Positions 1-9,199 of a stretch of 64,000 nt of DNA are shown piece by piece. The stretch is from Granulosicoccus sp045110475 (GTDB taxonomy: Bacteria > Pseudomonadota > Gammaproteobacteria > Granulosicoccales > Granulosicoccaceae): contig JBGCGC010000005.1 in assembly GCA_045110475.1 (NCBI GenBank), positions 99,773 through 163,772 on the forward strand, in the 5' to 3' direction. The position numbers and the translations under genes are program-made. Positions within the stretch are counted from its first letter, which is position 1. Every line of letters starts with the position of its first letter. Under the pieces are notes generated by a model that worked only from the letters and a program-made list of their open reading frames with translations, was not told the origin of the DNA and did not search any database.

Positions 1-397
1 GTTCTGCCAGATATATCTGTGGAACGAAACTGACAAAACACGGTGACACGACAATGACCTCGTCGGCAGGCTCCAGCATGGCCATTAACACCATGCTGAG
101 CGCTTGCTTGGCGCCGGCAGTAACCATGATTGACGAGGCCGGGCAGTCTATGCCGTTATCCTTGCGCAGCTTCAGGGCGATATGTTCTCGTAACGGTGCT
201 ACACCCAGCGCGCCCCCATAACGGCTGTTGCCTTGAGACAACACCTTTTGCACAGCCTCGATGATGGGGGCTGGCGTATCGAAGTCTGGCTCGCCCAAGC
301 CCAGGGATAATATAGGTTGGCCCTGCGCGCGTCTTTCGTTCGCCGCTTCAGCGAACTGCAGGGTCAATGAAGCCCCGATCTCTTGCCTGAAATGCAA
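1..397 (-). CDS. Class I/II PLP-dependent aminotransferase, N-terminal part (runs off window)
   Basis: About 132 N-terminal residues are visible; the rest lies beyond base 1. The stretch LGLGEPDFDTPAPIIEA followed by a YGG..GV..LRE segment and an AGAKQALSM segment is the hallmark of the AspC/PatA-like fold-type I aminotransferases, which move an amino group between an amino acid and a 2-oxo acid using pyridoxal phosphate. The PLP lysine would lie in the missing part. No ATG fits. I chose the TTG at 397 because a GAGGG ribosome-binding sequence lies 7-8 bases upstream, and a stop codon lies about 50 bases further upstream in frame. Substrate cannot be assigned from this fragment. Confidence 0.8.
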   Translation of the reverse strand, partial: MHFRQEIGASLTLQFAEAANERRAQGQPILSLGLGEPDFDTPAPIIEAVQKVLSQGNSRYGGALGVAPLREHIALKLRKDNGIDCPASSIMVTAGAKQALSMVLMAMLEPADEVIVVSPCFVSFVPQIYLAE

Positions 398-535
398 CTG
401 ACTACCCTCTGTGTTTGGCAAACATGTTTTGTTACACGCCTAGTGTGTCACTCAAGCGCGCAAGACTCAGCCAGATGCATCACAAATACACTATTCCCCG
501 CCCAAGCAGGCCCGACCAAGCAGGCAAGCATACTC

Positions 536-2971
536 TCAGTTTGTGTCGCGTTCCTGGTATACACGAATGTAGTCTATAACAAGCTCGGCGGGGATAGCCG
601 TTGGGTCGAGCGGAACGCTATTAAACGTACCGCCTACTGCCAGGTTGGCCAGCACATACATGATCTGGTAAGCCACCTCTGTGTCGTACACGCTATGCAC
701 GTTGACACCGTCGATGTACCAATGAATCTCATCGTGTAGCCATTGCACGCCAAACGTATGAAAATCTTCGGAAAAGCTGGGTACACCAGAGCGCAGCCTT
801 GTTTGCTTGCTGGTGCTGACAAGCTCACCCACCTCGTTCTGGTAATGGAAACTATGGTGATTGGTGCGCGTGTCCTCGCCAAGAATTTCCATGATATCTA
901 TCTCTGGCGTGGGGCCAACGTAATAGGCGTTTAGTAACCAGAACGCAGGCCATAGACCATCGCCATCCGGCACCTTGGCCCGAATTTCGGCATAGCCTTT
1001 GGAAAAACGGAACGCTTCACGAGAGGTAATAATCCCTGAGGTGTAATCGGGCGGCGTGTAATCGGCTTGTCGCCAGCTGATGGGATTGCTGTTCCAATAG
1101 TTACTATTAAAACCGGGTAGCACGCGTGGCATGTTGCCGGAATCGGCGGCTGTTCTCGCAGTGATGGTTAGAAAGCCCGTCTGCGGGGTGGTGCCGCCGG
1201 ATAAGGTAAACGGTGAATAGTTGGCCCCTCGGTCGGCGCCCAGTGTATCAACGTAGTACTGCAGCTCATCATTGATGGGCAGGAATGGCCCCCAGACAAA
1301 CGAGGTTGACCACTTGTTGGGGTTGAGACGCGAGCCTGTGAATTCATCATTGAACACCAGTTGATATTCATTGAGATTCACGGGTACCGACAACTTCTTC
1401 TTGTAGGCACGGATATAATCGATTTCGAACACGGCTGGAAACTCGGTTGATGCATCCGGCGCTTTGGGCCAGTCGCCACCCACCGCCAGATTGAGTATCA
1501 GGTACATGCCCTGCCCGGCAATTTCGTAGTCTTCGTCTGATACCCGATGGACCTCCACGCCATCGACATAAAAGATTATCTGGCCCGGCTCCCAGGCAGC
1601 ACCGAACACATGAAAATCGTCGGTAAAATCGGGCCCTATGGTGCGGTTACTGGGGGTCGACACCAGTTCCCAGTCATTTTCCGGTTTGAAGTAATGGTAG
1701 GTGTGATAAACGCGATTTCGCTTATCACCCAGAAACTCCATGATGTCAATTTCGGGAACCCGGTTAACATAATGAGTGGTGAGCATCCATACCGCCGGCC
1801 AAAGGCCTTGACCTCCCGGTAGTTTTGCCCTGGCTTCCACATACCCGTGTGACAGCTTGAAGGTGTCGTAGGTAGTGATGATTCCTGACAAGTAATTCGT
1901 GTCAGCAGGATTATATTCCGGGTTGGACCGGTACTCCAGATATTGTCCCCAGACAGGATCGTTGTCAGCCGGCTTGACTGGTGGCTGCAGGCTGGGTGTG
2001 ACTTTGCTTGCTGTAATTTTCAGGGTGCCATCACCGGTTAGCGTAAACGGGTCGTACTCAAACCCCTCATGCATACCCAGCGTATCGACATAAAGCTGCT
2101 CCTCATTATTTATGGTCTGGTAAGGCCCCCACAGCAGTCCGGTATTCCATTTCGTTCTGTCCAACTGCCCACCACTATTGAATTCGTCGCGGAACACCAG
2201 CTCGTAGTCAGCCATTCGAGGCATCGCGGTTGTGGCCGGCACCGTTGGAAACAACATTCTGGCGCCGTTGAAATTGCCGTCGTCGTCGCGAGCTCCAAGG
2301 GCGTTGGCCGTTGTGGCTATCCAATAGGCATCCCAAGGCTGCAACACGCTACTTTCAGTCAGTCTCTCGTAACCGACACTGGGATTCACGTAGCGGTAGA
2401 TTCCGGAGCCAAGAGAGGCCGGAGCGCTGAAAGCTTCGTTGAGCGTGCAGCCAAAATAGCAACTGGCGGCTCCGGTTACGATGCTGACTCTGCGCATTGA
2501 CAAGGGCGCATCATGGTTGAAGCCTGCCATTGTCCAGGTCTGTTGACCGTTGCGCACTGCCAGCTCAGATTCGATACATCCCCGAATATCGATACAACCT
2601 GGTATTTCTTCTGCCGCAACGGCACGGCTGTTTGCTGGTACGTCGATGGTGACATCGGTGCCGGTGTTCTGGATTACCCAATATCCCTGGCCTTCTTCAA
2701 GCCTCTGATCGAGCGTTGGAATGAAGTAACGTCCTCTGGCCCCCACTAGAGGATCCCAGCCATATACTACCCAAGCTTCCTCGTAACGATTTACATTGAG
2801 ATCATCACCAAACAGCTGGCGTAGTGTTCCTGACGTATCCGGGTCGACAGGTGGCGACAACATGACCCATTGATTATTCGGGAGAACTTTAACAGGCGGA
2901 TTCGCAAAAGCGCCCAATGAGAAAAAGAACAAACCGGGCAGAGCACACCACTGAAGAATTTTTGACGTCAT
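536..2971 (-). CDS. Secreted tandem GH16 glucanase (laminarinase-like) with N-terminal two-half W/C domain
   Basis: 811 aa. A signal peptide covers about residues 1-23. Residues 29-245 form a Trp/Cys-containing domain shared with three other proteins in the window (3904, 23848, 61407). Two complete GH16 catalytic domains follow, at about 255-525 and 535-808. Both keep the catalytic E-x-D-x-x-E motif (EIDIMEFLG with E407/D409/E412, and EIDIMEILG with E690/D692/E695), so both are probably active. GH16 enzymes cleave beta-1,3(4)-glucans, agars, carrageenans or related galactans by a retaining mechanism; the laminarinase branch is my best guess but the substrate is not certain. The protein is exported to periplasm or outside. 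The gene is monocistronic, with a 930-base gap upstream. No strong ribosome-binding site is seen at the ATG. Confidence 0.9.
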   Translation of the reverse strand: MTSKILQWCALPGLFFFSLGAFANPPVKVLPNNQWVMLSPPVDPDTSGTLRQLFGDDLNVNRYEEAWVVYGWDPLVGARGRYFIPTLDQRLEEGQGYWVIQNTGTDVTIDVPANSRAVAAEEIPGCIDIRGCIESELAVRNGQQTWTMAGFNHDAPLSMRRVSIVTGAASCYFGCTLNEAFSAPASLGSGIYRYVNPSVGYERLTESSVLQPWDAYWIATTANALGARDDDGNFNGARMLFPTVPATTAMPRMADYELVFRDEFNSGGQLDRTKWNTGLLWGPYQTINNEEQLYVDTLGMHEGFEYDPFTLTGDGTLKITASKVTPSLQPPVKPADNDPVWGQYLEYRSNPEYNPADTNYLSGIITTYDTFKLSHGYVEARAKLPGGQGLWPAVWMLTTHYVNRVPEIDIMEFLGDKRNRVYHTYHYFKPENDWELVSTPSNRTIGPDFTDDFHVFGAAWEPGQIIFYVDGVEVHRVSDEDYEIAGQGMYLILNLAVGGDWPKAPDASTEFPAVFEIDYIRAYKKKLSVPVNLNEYQLVFNDEFTGSRLNPNKWSTSFVWGPFLPINDELQYYVDTLGADRGANYSPFTLSGGTTPQTGFLTITARTAADSGNMPRVLPGFNSNYWNSNPISWRQADYTPPDYTSGIITSREAFRFSKGYAEIRAKVPDGDGLWPAFWLLNAYYVGPTPEIDIMEILGEDTRTNHHSFHYQNEVGELVSTSKQTRLRSGVPSFSEDFHTFGVQWLHDEIHWYIDGVNVHSVYDTEVAYQIMYVLANLAVGGTFNSVPLDPTAIPAELVIDYIRVYQERDTN

Positions 2972-3903
2972 GCGGATAGGTTAAGAAGCGTAACTGTAGT
3001 AGGACAGGCGACCTGTGCTTGTTCTGCGGTAGGCAGTACGCCGGATAAGCAAGAATAAGCGTTGGTCGATCGTTAGCCGCGACTCCGTTCAGGTAACGGT
3101 TATCCATAACATCGCGTGCTCAAAAGTATCAGTGAGTTACTTTAATTGGTCAATCAGTTCACAAAAAAACCCGCGTGCTTTACCCAAGCGTTTGCAATCA
3201 TTTAATGCGCATTTGTACACTGTCAAATAACGGACGACCCTGACGTTCACTTTTAAAACCTGTTGTGGTGCGGCTCGCGAGCGTCATAGTGAAGGGAAAG
3301 TGTTATGAACAAACAACGGGTAAAATTACCATTACATTTCACTCACCTTAACGAGATCCTCACCATTCGTGCGCTGATGCATTCGTTCAAAGCGCAATTT
3401 GCCAGTGAAATTTGCCAGTGACGATGCATCGTTTTTTGCTCATTGGAAACAGGTTTGTCAAATCGTGGATGCAGGTACTGGCGGAATAAAATCGGTAATG
3501 CAACCGCCGGCAACTCAACCCTGGCCATCAGGCCTAACCATTAGACCTAAGTTATGAGTACATACCCGAGGTCGAATGCTGTAGAAGGCGGCCCCCTTTG
3601 TATCGTTAAAAAAGTAGCTGCACTGACATCTGTAGTCTCACAGTCAACTGGTCACACCAACATCGATCCTGATGATCCAAAACAGTTGATCAACGCGTGC
3701 TACGCAAGTTTTGAACGGTATCTGTCAATAACGGTCAAACGACAGTCTCACACCGTGTGAGATTTCTCTGATTTCAAACACTTAATTACCAGTACTTCAC
3801 CTGACATCCCGATTCTGGGTGCTAGTATTGGTTAGTGAGATCGACAGCTGAGCTGATTTTTGGCACATTGACTCAACGGTAAAACTCAAGTAACCCTGGT
3901 GTA
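2972..3903. other. Intergenic region between divergent secreted-enzyme genes
   Basis: About 930 bases separate the GH16 gene (minus) from the SGNH esterase gene (plus), so it should hold both promoters. Bases near 3398-3420 contain a short direct duplication (TTTGCCAGTGA twice). Two short open frames (38 codons from 3305, 68 codons from 3554) have no recognisable product and no convincing ribosome-binding site. I could not support a gene, an RNA or an insertion-sequence remnant here. Confidence 0.5.
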
Positions 3904-5343
3904 ATGATGTACATGACAAATAAAATAAAAATTTCACTTCCTGTTGTTCTCGGGGCGACGCTTCTGGCAACCTCCATGCACGCCGAGCAATCGCATGCTC
4001 AAAGCGCGATCATGCCAATGGGCGATTCAATCACCCAAGGTACTCGCGGTCAATGTGGCTATAGAAGAATCCTGACGCAGAACATGCTCAACAATCCCTC
4101 GTGCAATGTGCGTTTCGTCGGACCAAGAATTCTTCCCGATGGCACTACTCCTGCGGAGAACTGTGCGGCCACCAATACCAATCATGCTGGCTTCTCGGGG
4201 CGAAATTCAGGCGAATTTACAGACGCTCGAATCGCCAACTGGGCAACGCAGTTCAATCCGGACTACTACCTTGTGCACATCGGATCCAATGATGTTTTCG
4301 AAGGTGCGTCCGTCGAGCAGATCATGTCCAATATTGATCTTGTGCGTTTTCGCGTTCGCGAACGCTCGCCCGACGCGATCATGCTTTTGTCCAACGTCAT
4401 TCCCTGGGACACAGTAAGCACAGATCCCGTTTTCGGGCCTTTCGATAATCCTGAAGTTGATGAGCTGGCCATGACAGCGGCGCTTTCCACAGCGATTGAA
4501 ACCTACGTGACCAACCTTGCGGATCCATCAGTTGTGTTTGTCGACGTTCGCAGCGGATTCAACAGCACGACGATGACCGTCGATGGTGTTCATCCAAACG
4601 ATGTAGGCGAACAACTGATTGCCTCCAGGTTTCAGCAGGCACTGGAAACAGTCGGCGTTTGTAACGTGGTGGACATACCCACCAAGACGTTGGCAAGAAA
4701 CCAGTGGTATCAACTGTCGCTGCCGGCCAACCCCAATAACCTCAACAAGGTCAGCGATGTGTTTGACAACCTGCCATCCGGGCAGTACGGCACCACCTGG
4801 CAGGTGTTCAGCTGGGATCCAAATCAGGCAGAAAGTCCAAAGGTCTACACCGACCCTGGTGTCGACGGAGTCATGATGCAAGGCAGAGGGTACTGGGTAT
4901 TGCAATCCGAGCAGACAGCTCTGGAAGTTGACATGCCAGTGGGATCAACCCTGACCCCACTGAATGCAACGTCTCAGTGCACATCGGCTGCCGGTTGTTT
5001 TCAGGTTTCATTGACACCGCAGACAACGAGTCTGGTTGACGCGACAAAAGGTGCCTACGAGTGGGATCTGGTCGGTTACCCTCACTTCCAGGCAACGCCA
5101 TTTTCAGGTACTCGCATATCAACACCTGCGGCAGGTCCTTGCTCAGATCCAGCCGGTTGTACACCACAGCAGGCTGATTCCAATCAGGTGATGAACGACT
5201 CCATATTCCGATGGAACTCTGTTACCAACAACTACGACCGTATTACCGCAGAGGAAGAGCTAGCCCCTTGGGATGGCCTCTGGGTACCCGTGCTCGGACA
5301 AGGCGCTAACGGAAACACACGCTGGATTACTGCACCAGAGTAG
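3904..5343 (+). CDS. Secreted SGNH/GDSL-type esterase with C-terminal two-half W/C domain
   Basis: 479 aa with a signal peptide (about 1-33). Residues 36-250 are an SGNH hydrolase domain: block I GDSITQG (Ser42), the block II glycine near 96, block III GSND (127-130), and block V DGVHPND giving Asp227 and His230. The catalytic set is complete. Such enzymes remove acyl groups, often acetyl esters, from carbohydrates or lipids. From about residue 254 to the end lies the domain also found in the GH16, matrixin and 61407 proteins (W-x-x-L-S-L-P start, GYWV, then a second half with W-x-L-V-G-x-P and PWDGLW). The start could also be the ATG three codons later. The gene ends just before a hairpin at 5357-5388. 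Confidence 0.85.
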   Translation: MMYMTNKIKISLPVVLGATLLATSMHAEQSHAQSAIMPMGDSITQGTRGQCGYRRILTQNMLNNPSCNVRFVGPRILPDGTTPAENCAATNTNHAGFSGRNSGEFTDARIANWATQFNPDYYLVHIGSNDVFEGASVEQIMSNIDLVRFRVRERSPDAIMLLSNVIPWDTVSTDPVFGPFDNPEVDELAMTAALSTAIETYVTNLADPSVVFVDVRSGFNSTTMTVDGVHPNDVGEQLIASRFQQALETVGVCNVVDIPTKTLARNQWYQLSLPANPNNLNKVSDVFDNLPSGQYGTTWQVFSWDPNQAESPKVYTDPGVDGVMMQGRGYWVLQSEQTALEVDMPVGSTLTPLNATSQCTSAAGCFQVSLTPQTTSLVDATKGAYEWDLVGYPHFQATPFSGTRISTPAAGPCSDPAGCTPQQADSNQVMNDSIFRWNSVTNNYDRITAEEELAPWDGLWVPVLGQGANGNTRWITAPE

Positions 5344-5356
5344 CTGAAAGACAATT

Positions 5357-5388
5357 GCTTGAACCGACGATTAACTGTCGGTTCAAGC
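5357..5388. terminator. Perfect 12-bp hairpin between convergent genes
   Basis: Arms GCTTGAACCGAC and GTCGGTTCAAGC enclose an 8-base loop. It lies 13 bases after the SGNH gene stop and 35 bases before the stop of the opposing beta-helix gene. The plus-strand tail is only mildly T-rich (GCTCTTTCCC), so it may serve both directions or work as an mRNA 3' stabiliser. Confidence 0.65.
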
Positions 5389-5423
5389 GCTCTTTCCCAG
5401 CTCAGTCCATAGACCTTCCGGTA

Positions 5424-7448
5424 CTACTTATAGATTGAATTCAGGTAGTCAATCTCGAACACATTGCCTTCGGCTTCGAATCGACCACCCTTGTCGTTGT
5501 ACCCATGATCAAAACTGTAGAAAAATCTGACCGACCCGTCACCATGGACTCTGTTGTTGTTAGCTGATGAGTTAGTAGCTTCAAACCCTGTACTGTCACG
5601 CGGCCTCGTTTTCATTCTGGCCGTGATGATTTGGGGGACGTTGTTACTGTTAGGATCGAGTTGATCCATTATTTCGATGTCATTGCAGTCGTAGTGGATA
5701 TTGTCCTGAATCTTGGTTCCGTAGTTTACCTGCGTGATAAACACATAGTCATAGCGACTGCCCGCTGCAATCTTGACGCGATTGTTTCTGGCTATAACAT
5801 TGTCCGAGAACTGCACCTCTACGTGCGCTAACAGGGTACGGTTTCCCAGTGGACCGGACTTCACCGTCCATTCATGGTAATTGGATAGTACCTTCGCATT
5901 ATCTTCCTGATGTTTGGTAAATCGTTTGCCAGCATCCAGCGCCCGGTTACCAAAGATCCTGACTGGATTCTGGACACTGGTCGATTCGTAAGCCTGGGTG
6001 GTAAAGAACTCTGCATCCTTGAGCTTGCCGTTGGTCTGAAAATCGATGCCTGTATTGTTTACGATATACCCGCCTGAGGTTGATTTCTCGTGCGAGCCAT
6101 TCATCCAGATAGCATTTGCCCGTGCTGTCTTATCGTCTCGGTTAGTATCGTTAATAAGGTTTTCAAAGGTGTTGCAGGCGACGTGGAAGTCATCGGCACC
6201 GCGTATCAACACACCGGATGCGTTCTTGTGCTGCTTGTGCCTGATATTACTGAACCCGCTATTCACGAGTGTAAATCGATCCGCACCATTGGCGACCTCA
6301 AAACCAATCGCAGCCGAGCTGGAGTTCTTAGCATCAATTGGCGAATTGAATATTCGCACGTCAGACGCATTGATCTTCACCATGTTGCTGGCTCCGGAAA
6401 CCGGTTCCATGGGCATATTGAAGATGTCCACAGACACATTAATATCCAGCCCATTTACTTTGTAGGTTCCTCGACCAACCAGAGAAGCACCAGCGTTGGA
6501 ATTAATGACTGATTGCAGCGCCGACGTATCGTTTCCACCGGAGGGAGCCGGCAATTGAATCGCGTTGCCGGGTGGTGTGGGCGTAGCGACAGCCGAGACC
6601 GTCTTGTTAGCTGAATCAAGATCCCAGAAACACACGTCTGGGTTCTGGTACATGAACTCAGCCACATAGTGATCATCATCCATGTAGCAAGCGTTTGCCA
6701 GGCCAGCCGCTTTTATTTCTGCGAAGGAGGACGTCGTTCCACTGCCCCCACCACCGGAGGGTGAAGGAACAGGTTCAACGACGGCATTGCCACCTGAGCT
6801 TTCCGGGCTCTCGCTACCTTCATCCGGCTCTTGAGATGCAGCGTCGGGCTGCTCGGGCTGCTCGGGCTGTTCGGGTTGGGCGGGCTGTTCAGGCTGTTCG
6901 GGTTGGGCTGGCTGTTCGGGCTGCGCAGGTGGCAACGGCTGCAACGGCTGCAATGGCTCCACAGTTGGAATGACTGGATTAGCAGCACCGAGTGGCGTCG
7001 TGTCAACGCTCACGAGTTTAAAAGGTGGGACCACTTCCTGATTGACCGGTGTTGGCTCCACGGGTAAAGGTTCATCAGTCTCCGAGCCTTCAGGAAGTGA
7101 CTCCTCGAAAGCCTGCAAGATCGCCATGACAGGGGAAAGCTCGGCATCGTTCTGACTAACGGTAAGCGCGGCATCAGCGCTAACCTGAGGAATCTGGCTT
7201 GCCTCAGGCGCTTCACCACCACTATCCGACACGCCACCGGCAGAACAAGCCACACATAGATATATTGCACTTAGCGACATCGCAATTTTTGCCGATCTTC
7301 CGGTCAATGGTTTACCGATCAGCGAAGATCCACACAGGCGATTTTGTGAATAGTATCCAGTTTCGGTTTCTTCTATTCTACCCAAGCCCGAAAACGGATA
7401 TCGGTTATCAGCATTAAAAAATACTGATGTTTTTTGCTCTGCTTTCAT
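5424..7448 (-). CDS. Lipoprotein-like protein with Pro/Glu/Gln spacer and parallel beta-helix domain
   Basis: 674 aa from the ATG at 7448 (a TTG two codons upstream is possible). After a basic stretch and a hydrophobic segment comes LCVACSAGG, an imperfect lipobox (Cys at -3). The next roughly 160 residues are acidic and low in complexity and include a Q-P-E-Q-P-A-type tract encoded by 9-base repeats. The C-terminal roughly 440 residues show turns rich in Asn and repeated short beta strands (N-x-I, N-x-x-F patterns), typical of right-handed beta-helix proteins of the NosD, pectate lyase-3 or alginate epimerase type. A role in polysaccharide cleavage or epimerisation is likely by fold, but I see no diagnostic catalytic motif. 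The long linker suggests that the helix is held away from the membrane. Confidence 0.75.
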   Translation of the reverse strand: MKAEQKTSVFFNADNRYPFSGLGRIEETETGYYSQNRLCGSSLIGKPLTGRSAKIAMSLSAIYLCVACSAGGVSDSGGEAPEASQIPQVSADAALTVSQNDAELSPVMAILQAFEESLPEGSETDEPLPVEPTPVNQEVVPPFKLVSVDTTPLGAANPVIPTVEPLQPLQPLPPAQPEQPAQPEQPEQPAQPEQPEQPEQPDAASQEPDEGSESPESSGGNAVVEPVPSPSGGGGSGTTSSFAEIKAAGLANACYMDDDHYVAEFMYQNPDVCFWDLDSANKTVSAVATPTPPGNAIQLPAPSGGNDTSALQSVINSNAGASLVGRGTYKVNGLDINVSVDIFNMPMEPVSGASNMVKINASDVRIFNSPIDAKNSSSAAIGFEVANGADRFTLVNSGFSNIRHKQHKNASGVLIRGADDFHVACNTFENLINDTNRDDKTARANAIWMNGSHEKSTSGGYIVNNTGIDFQTNGKLKDAEFFTTQAYESTSVQNPVRIFGNRALDAGKRFTKHQEDNAKVLSNYHEWTVKSGPLGNRTLLAHVEVQFSDNVIARNNRVKIAAGSRYDYVFITQVNYGTKIQDNIHYDCNDIEIMDQLDPNSNNVPQIITARMKTRPRDSTGFEATNSSANNNRVHGDGSVRFFYSFDHGYNDKGGRFEAEGNVFEIDYLNSIYK
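6846..6956 (-). repeat. Degenerate 9-base coding repeats (QPEQPA tract)
   Basis: On the minus strand the unit is close to CAGCCCGAA/CAGCCCGCC, repeated about ten times and encoding a Gln-Pro-Glu/Ala spacer within the beta-helix lipoprotein. All units stay in frame (multiples of three), so copy-number change would lengthen or shorten the linker without a frameshift. Confidence 0.8.
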
Positions 7449-7782
7449 TGTCAAACTGCCAACTTTTAATAGCCTAAACGTGACTTGCTTATCGGCTACT
7501 CTGGCAATTGTTGAACGTAACTAAGACCTTTGTAACAATTGGAGGTATCAATCCATCACATTTCGTTGACTGAGTCACAATTCACACAATTGATACCGTT
7601 TCGCCGGTGAAGCCAGAGCTACAACACGATTTCGGCTAACACGGCCGTAATCCCCGCAACATGCGAATTTGGCAACTTGCGCCCTTGAGGGCTCGCAGTG
7701 ATAATGCGCGCTTAAAGAATAACCGGGTGCGGGTAAATCCTCATGCCTGTGACCAATAACCCTGTTAATAGAGAGTTAGTCA
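7449..7782. other. Divergent promoter region
   Basis: About 330 bases between the beta-helix lipoprotein gene (minus) and the 186-aa membrane-anchored protein gene (plus). It contains a CATCACATTT sequence at 7554-7563 and a GTCACAATTCACAC sequence at 7574-7587, similar to motifs in other intergenic regions of this window. No RNA gene or terminator was recognised. Confidence 0.4.
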
Positions 7783-8343
7783 ATGCAAAAACCGCTGATT
7801 ATCGTCGTTCTGGCTGTCATCGGAGCTGCTGCGCTTTGGACGTACCTGGGTAGTAACGAGCAAACTGAAGACGTTGTATCCACCGTCCCGCCCTCCTCTC
7901 CTACCAGCGACCAGACAACCGCCACCCTTGCAGCAGATTCGGAGTCGCCAGCGGTTGCCGCCGAGCTCGATACCGCATCTGATAATGAAGCTGAGTCCCC
8001 TTTTGCCGTGGTAGCGGAGCCCGAAACGCAGGCGTCTGCCGATACTGACACAGCGCCTCAGCCCTCGACAACAGCCGACAACGCGAACGTGGCAGAACCT
8101 GCTGTTGCTGCCAGCGCTGACACAAACACAAACCTTGAAGCCAGAAACGAGACTGAATTCTTGCCTGGCATCGTTGTTCCCAGTAGTTATCCCGCATCAG
8201 AGGCGGCCAAGTACTTTGTTCCCGCTGACCAGCGAAGACCCGGCAATCTGGGAGGACCACCACCTTTGCCATTCGCCGAGGGCAACACCGGGCCCAGCCT
8301 GCCCGATGGCGGCCTTACCCCACCGCCAGCGCCGGAACAATAA
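7783..8343 (+). CDS. Unknown membrane-anchored protein with acidic Ala/Thr-rich periplasmic part
   Basis: 186 aa. Residues 4-21 form one hydrophobic helix (uncleaved anchor or signal peptide). Residues 25-125 are low in complexity, acidic and rich in Ala, Thr and Ser. The C-terminal 60 residues are different: a segment with SSYPASEAAKYFVPADQRRP and a Pro/Gly-rich tail. I do not recognise the family. The sharp boundary between the disordered part and the C-terminal segment suggests a short functional motif on a flexible arm. A GAGAGTTAG sequence precedes the ATG. A palindromic repeat element begins four bases after the stop. Confidence 0.65.
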   Translation: MQKPLIIVVLAVIGAAALWTYLGSNEQTEDVVSTVPPSSPTSDQTTATLAADSESPAVAAELDTASDNEAESPFAVVAEPETQASADTDTAPQPSTTADNANVAEPAVAASADTNTNLEARNETEFLPGIVVPSSYPASEAAKYFVPADQRRPGNLGGPPPLPFAEGNTGPSLPDGGLTPPPAPEQ

Positions 8344-8346
8344 AAC

Positions 8347-8543
8347 CTAGGAGTCTGCGCGACCGGAGGCGGCCCCGTAGAAAGCGATCGAGCGAGAGTA
8401 GTCCAATTTTGAGTCAAATGTTGTACTCATTTGAGGAGTTTAGCTGGCTAAGTGACGAAAATGAGCGCAAAATTTGGCCAAAAGTGGGCTGCTCGTAGCC
8501 GATTGATTTCTGCGGGGCCGCCTCCGGCCGCGCAGGCTCCTAG
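8347..8543. repeat. Paired REP-like element: 35-bp inverted repeats around a 127-bp core
   Basis: The left arm (8347-8381) begins CTAGGAGTCTGCGCGACC and runs into a GGAGGCGGCCCCG segment. The right arm (8509-8543) is its reverse complement with only three differences. The left arm also matches the element at 12542-12583. The core has no gene. The element lies between convergent genes (8343 plus and 8551 minus). The GC-rich, self-complementary arms following a CTAG tetranucleotide resemble REP/BIME elements, and the position suggests a role in transcription ending. No transposase gene is present. Confidence 0.75.
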
Positions 8544-8550
8544 ACAGCGG

Positions 8551-9174
8551 CTAATGTCGAATTAACAAAGTGATGGTCTTTAAGGCAATGCTGACATCAC
8601 CCTGAAGCGTGACGTTGTGCGCGTAGTAACAGGCAAGTCGTAGTTTCTCGGGAAGAATTTCTTCTGCGTACAAAGCTTCAGGAGATGCAGAGAGGTTCAG
8701 CTGCTCCTCTTCATCAAAGAAGATAAGTGACGCGTTGTCAGTGATCCCCGGTCGGACCGAAAGAGCAATCTGCCACTGTTGGCATTGACTATCGATCCAT
8801 TGAGGCACTTCCGGCCTTGGCCCGACCAGCGACATGTCACCACGCAACACGTTCCAAAGTTGTGGAAGCTCATCGAGTTTGCTTGCTCTTAAAAACCGTC
8901 CGATGCCCGTTCTTCTGTCTTGTTGCTGAGGAGCAAAACCTGCTTCGATGATTGCGGTGGATGGGCGCATGGAGCGAAACTTATGCAGTTTGAACATCGT
9001 GAAATGGCGTCCCACCCTTGACTGGGAAAAAAATAGGGGGCGCCCTTGTACCAGCAGCAACACCACAGACAGCAACATCAGTAACGGGAACAGAACAATC
9101 AATCCCGACAGCGACAGCACGATGTCTGCCAGCCTTTTGCCATAACGCTGATACACATGCGTGATGGCACTCAT
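8551..9174 (-). CDS. PglC/WcaJ-type sugar-phosphate transferase (glycan priming enzyme)
   Basis: 207 aa, the size of a minimal monotopic phosphoglycosyl transferase (PF02397). An N-terminal hydrophobic helix (residues about 15-42) is followed by the conserved FKLHKFRSM segment, an SKLDELPQLWNVLRGDMSL segment that includes the catalytic Asp-Glu pair, and VGPRP. These enzymes transfer a sugar-1-phosphate from a UDP-sugar to undecaprenyl phosphate to start a repeat unit at the inner membrane. A GGAGGG sequence lies about ten bases before the ATG. It is co-oriented with the methyltransferase 25 bases upstream and probably shares its transcript. A second enzyme of this family is encoded at 58053. 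Confidence 0.92.
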   Translation of the reverse strand: MSAITHVYQRYGKRLADIVLSLSGLIVLFPLLMLLSVVLLLVQGRPLFFSQSRVGRHFTMFKLHKFRSMRPSTAIIEAGFAPQQQDRRTGIGRFLRASKLDELPQLWNVLRGDMSLVGPRPEVPQWIDSQCQQWQIALSVRPGITDNASLIFFDEEEQLNLSASPEALYAEEILPEKLRLACYYAHNVTLQGDVSIALKTITLLIRH

Positions 9175-9199
9175 GTCCGGTAAGCCCTCCAGTCCACCA

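Noticed and set aside
383..739. Plus-strand frame of 118 codons near the start
   Set aside because: It overlaps the 3' end of the GH16 gene and the start of the aminotransferase gene on the other strand; composition shows a shadow frame.
3554..3760. Open frame of 68 codons in the gap before the SGNH esterase gene
   Set aside because: No convincing ribosome-binding site, no known family and no neighbour context. It could be a decayed gene but cannot be supported.
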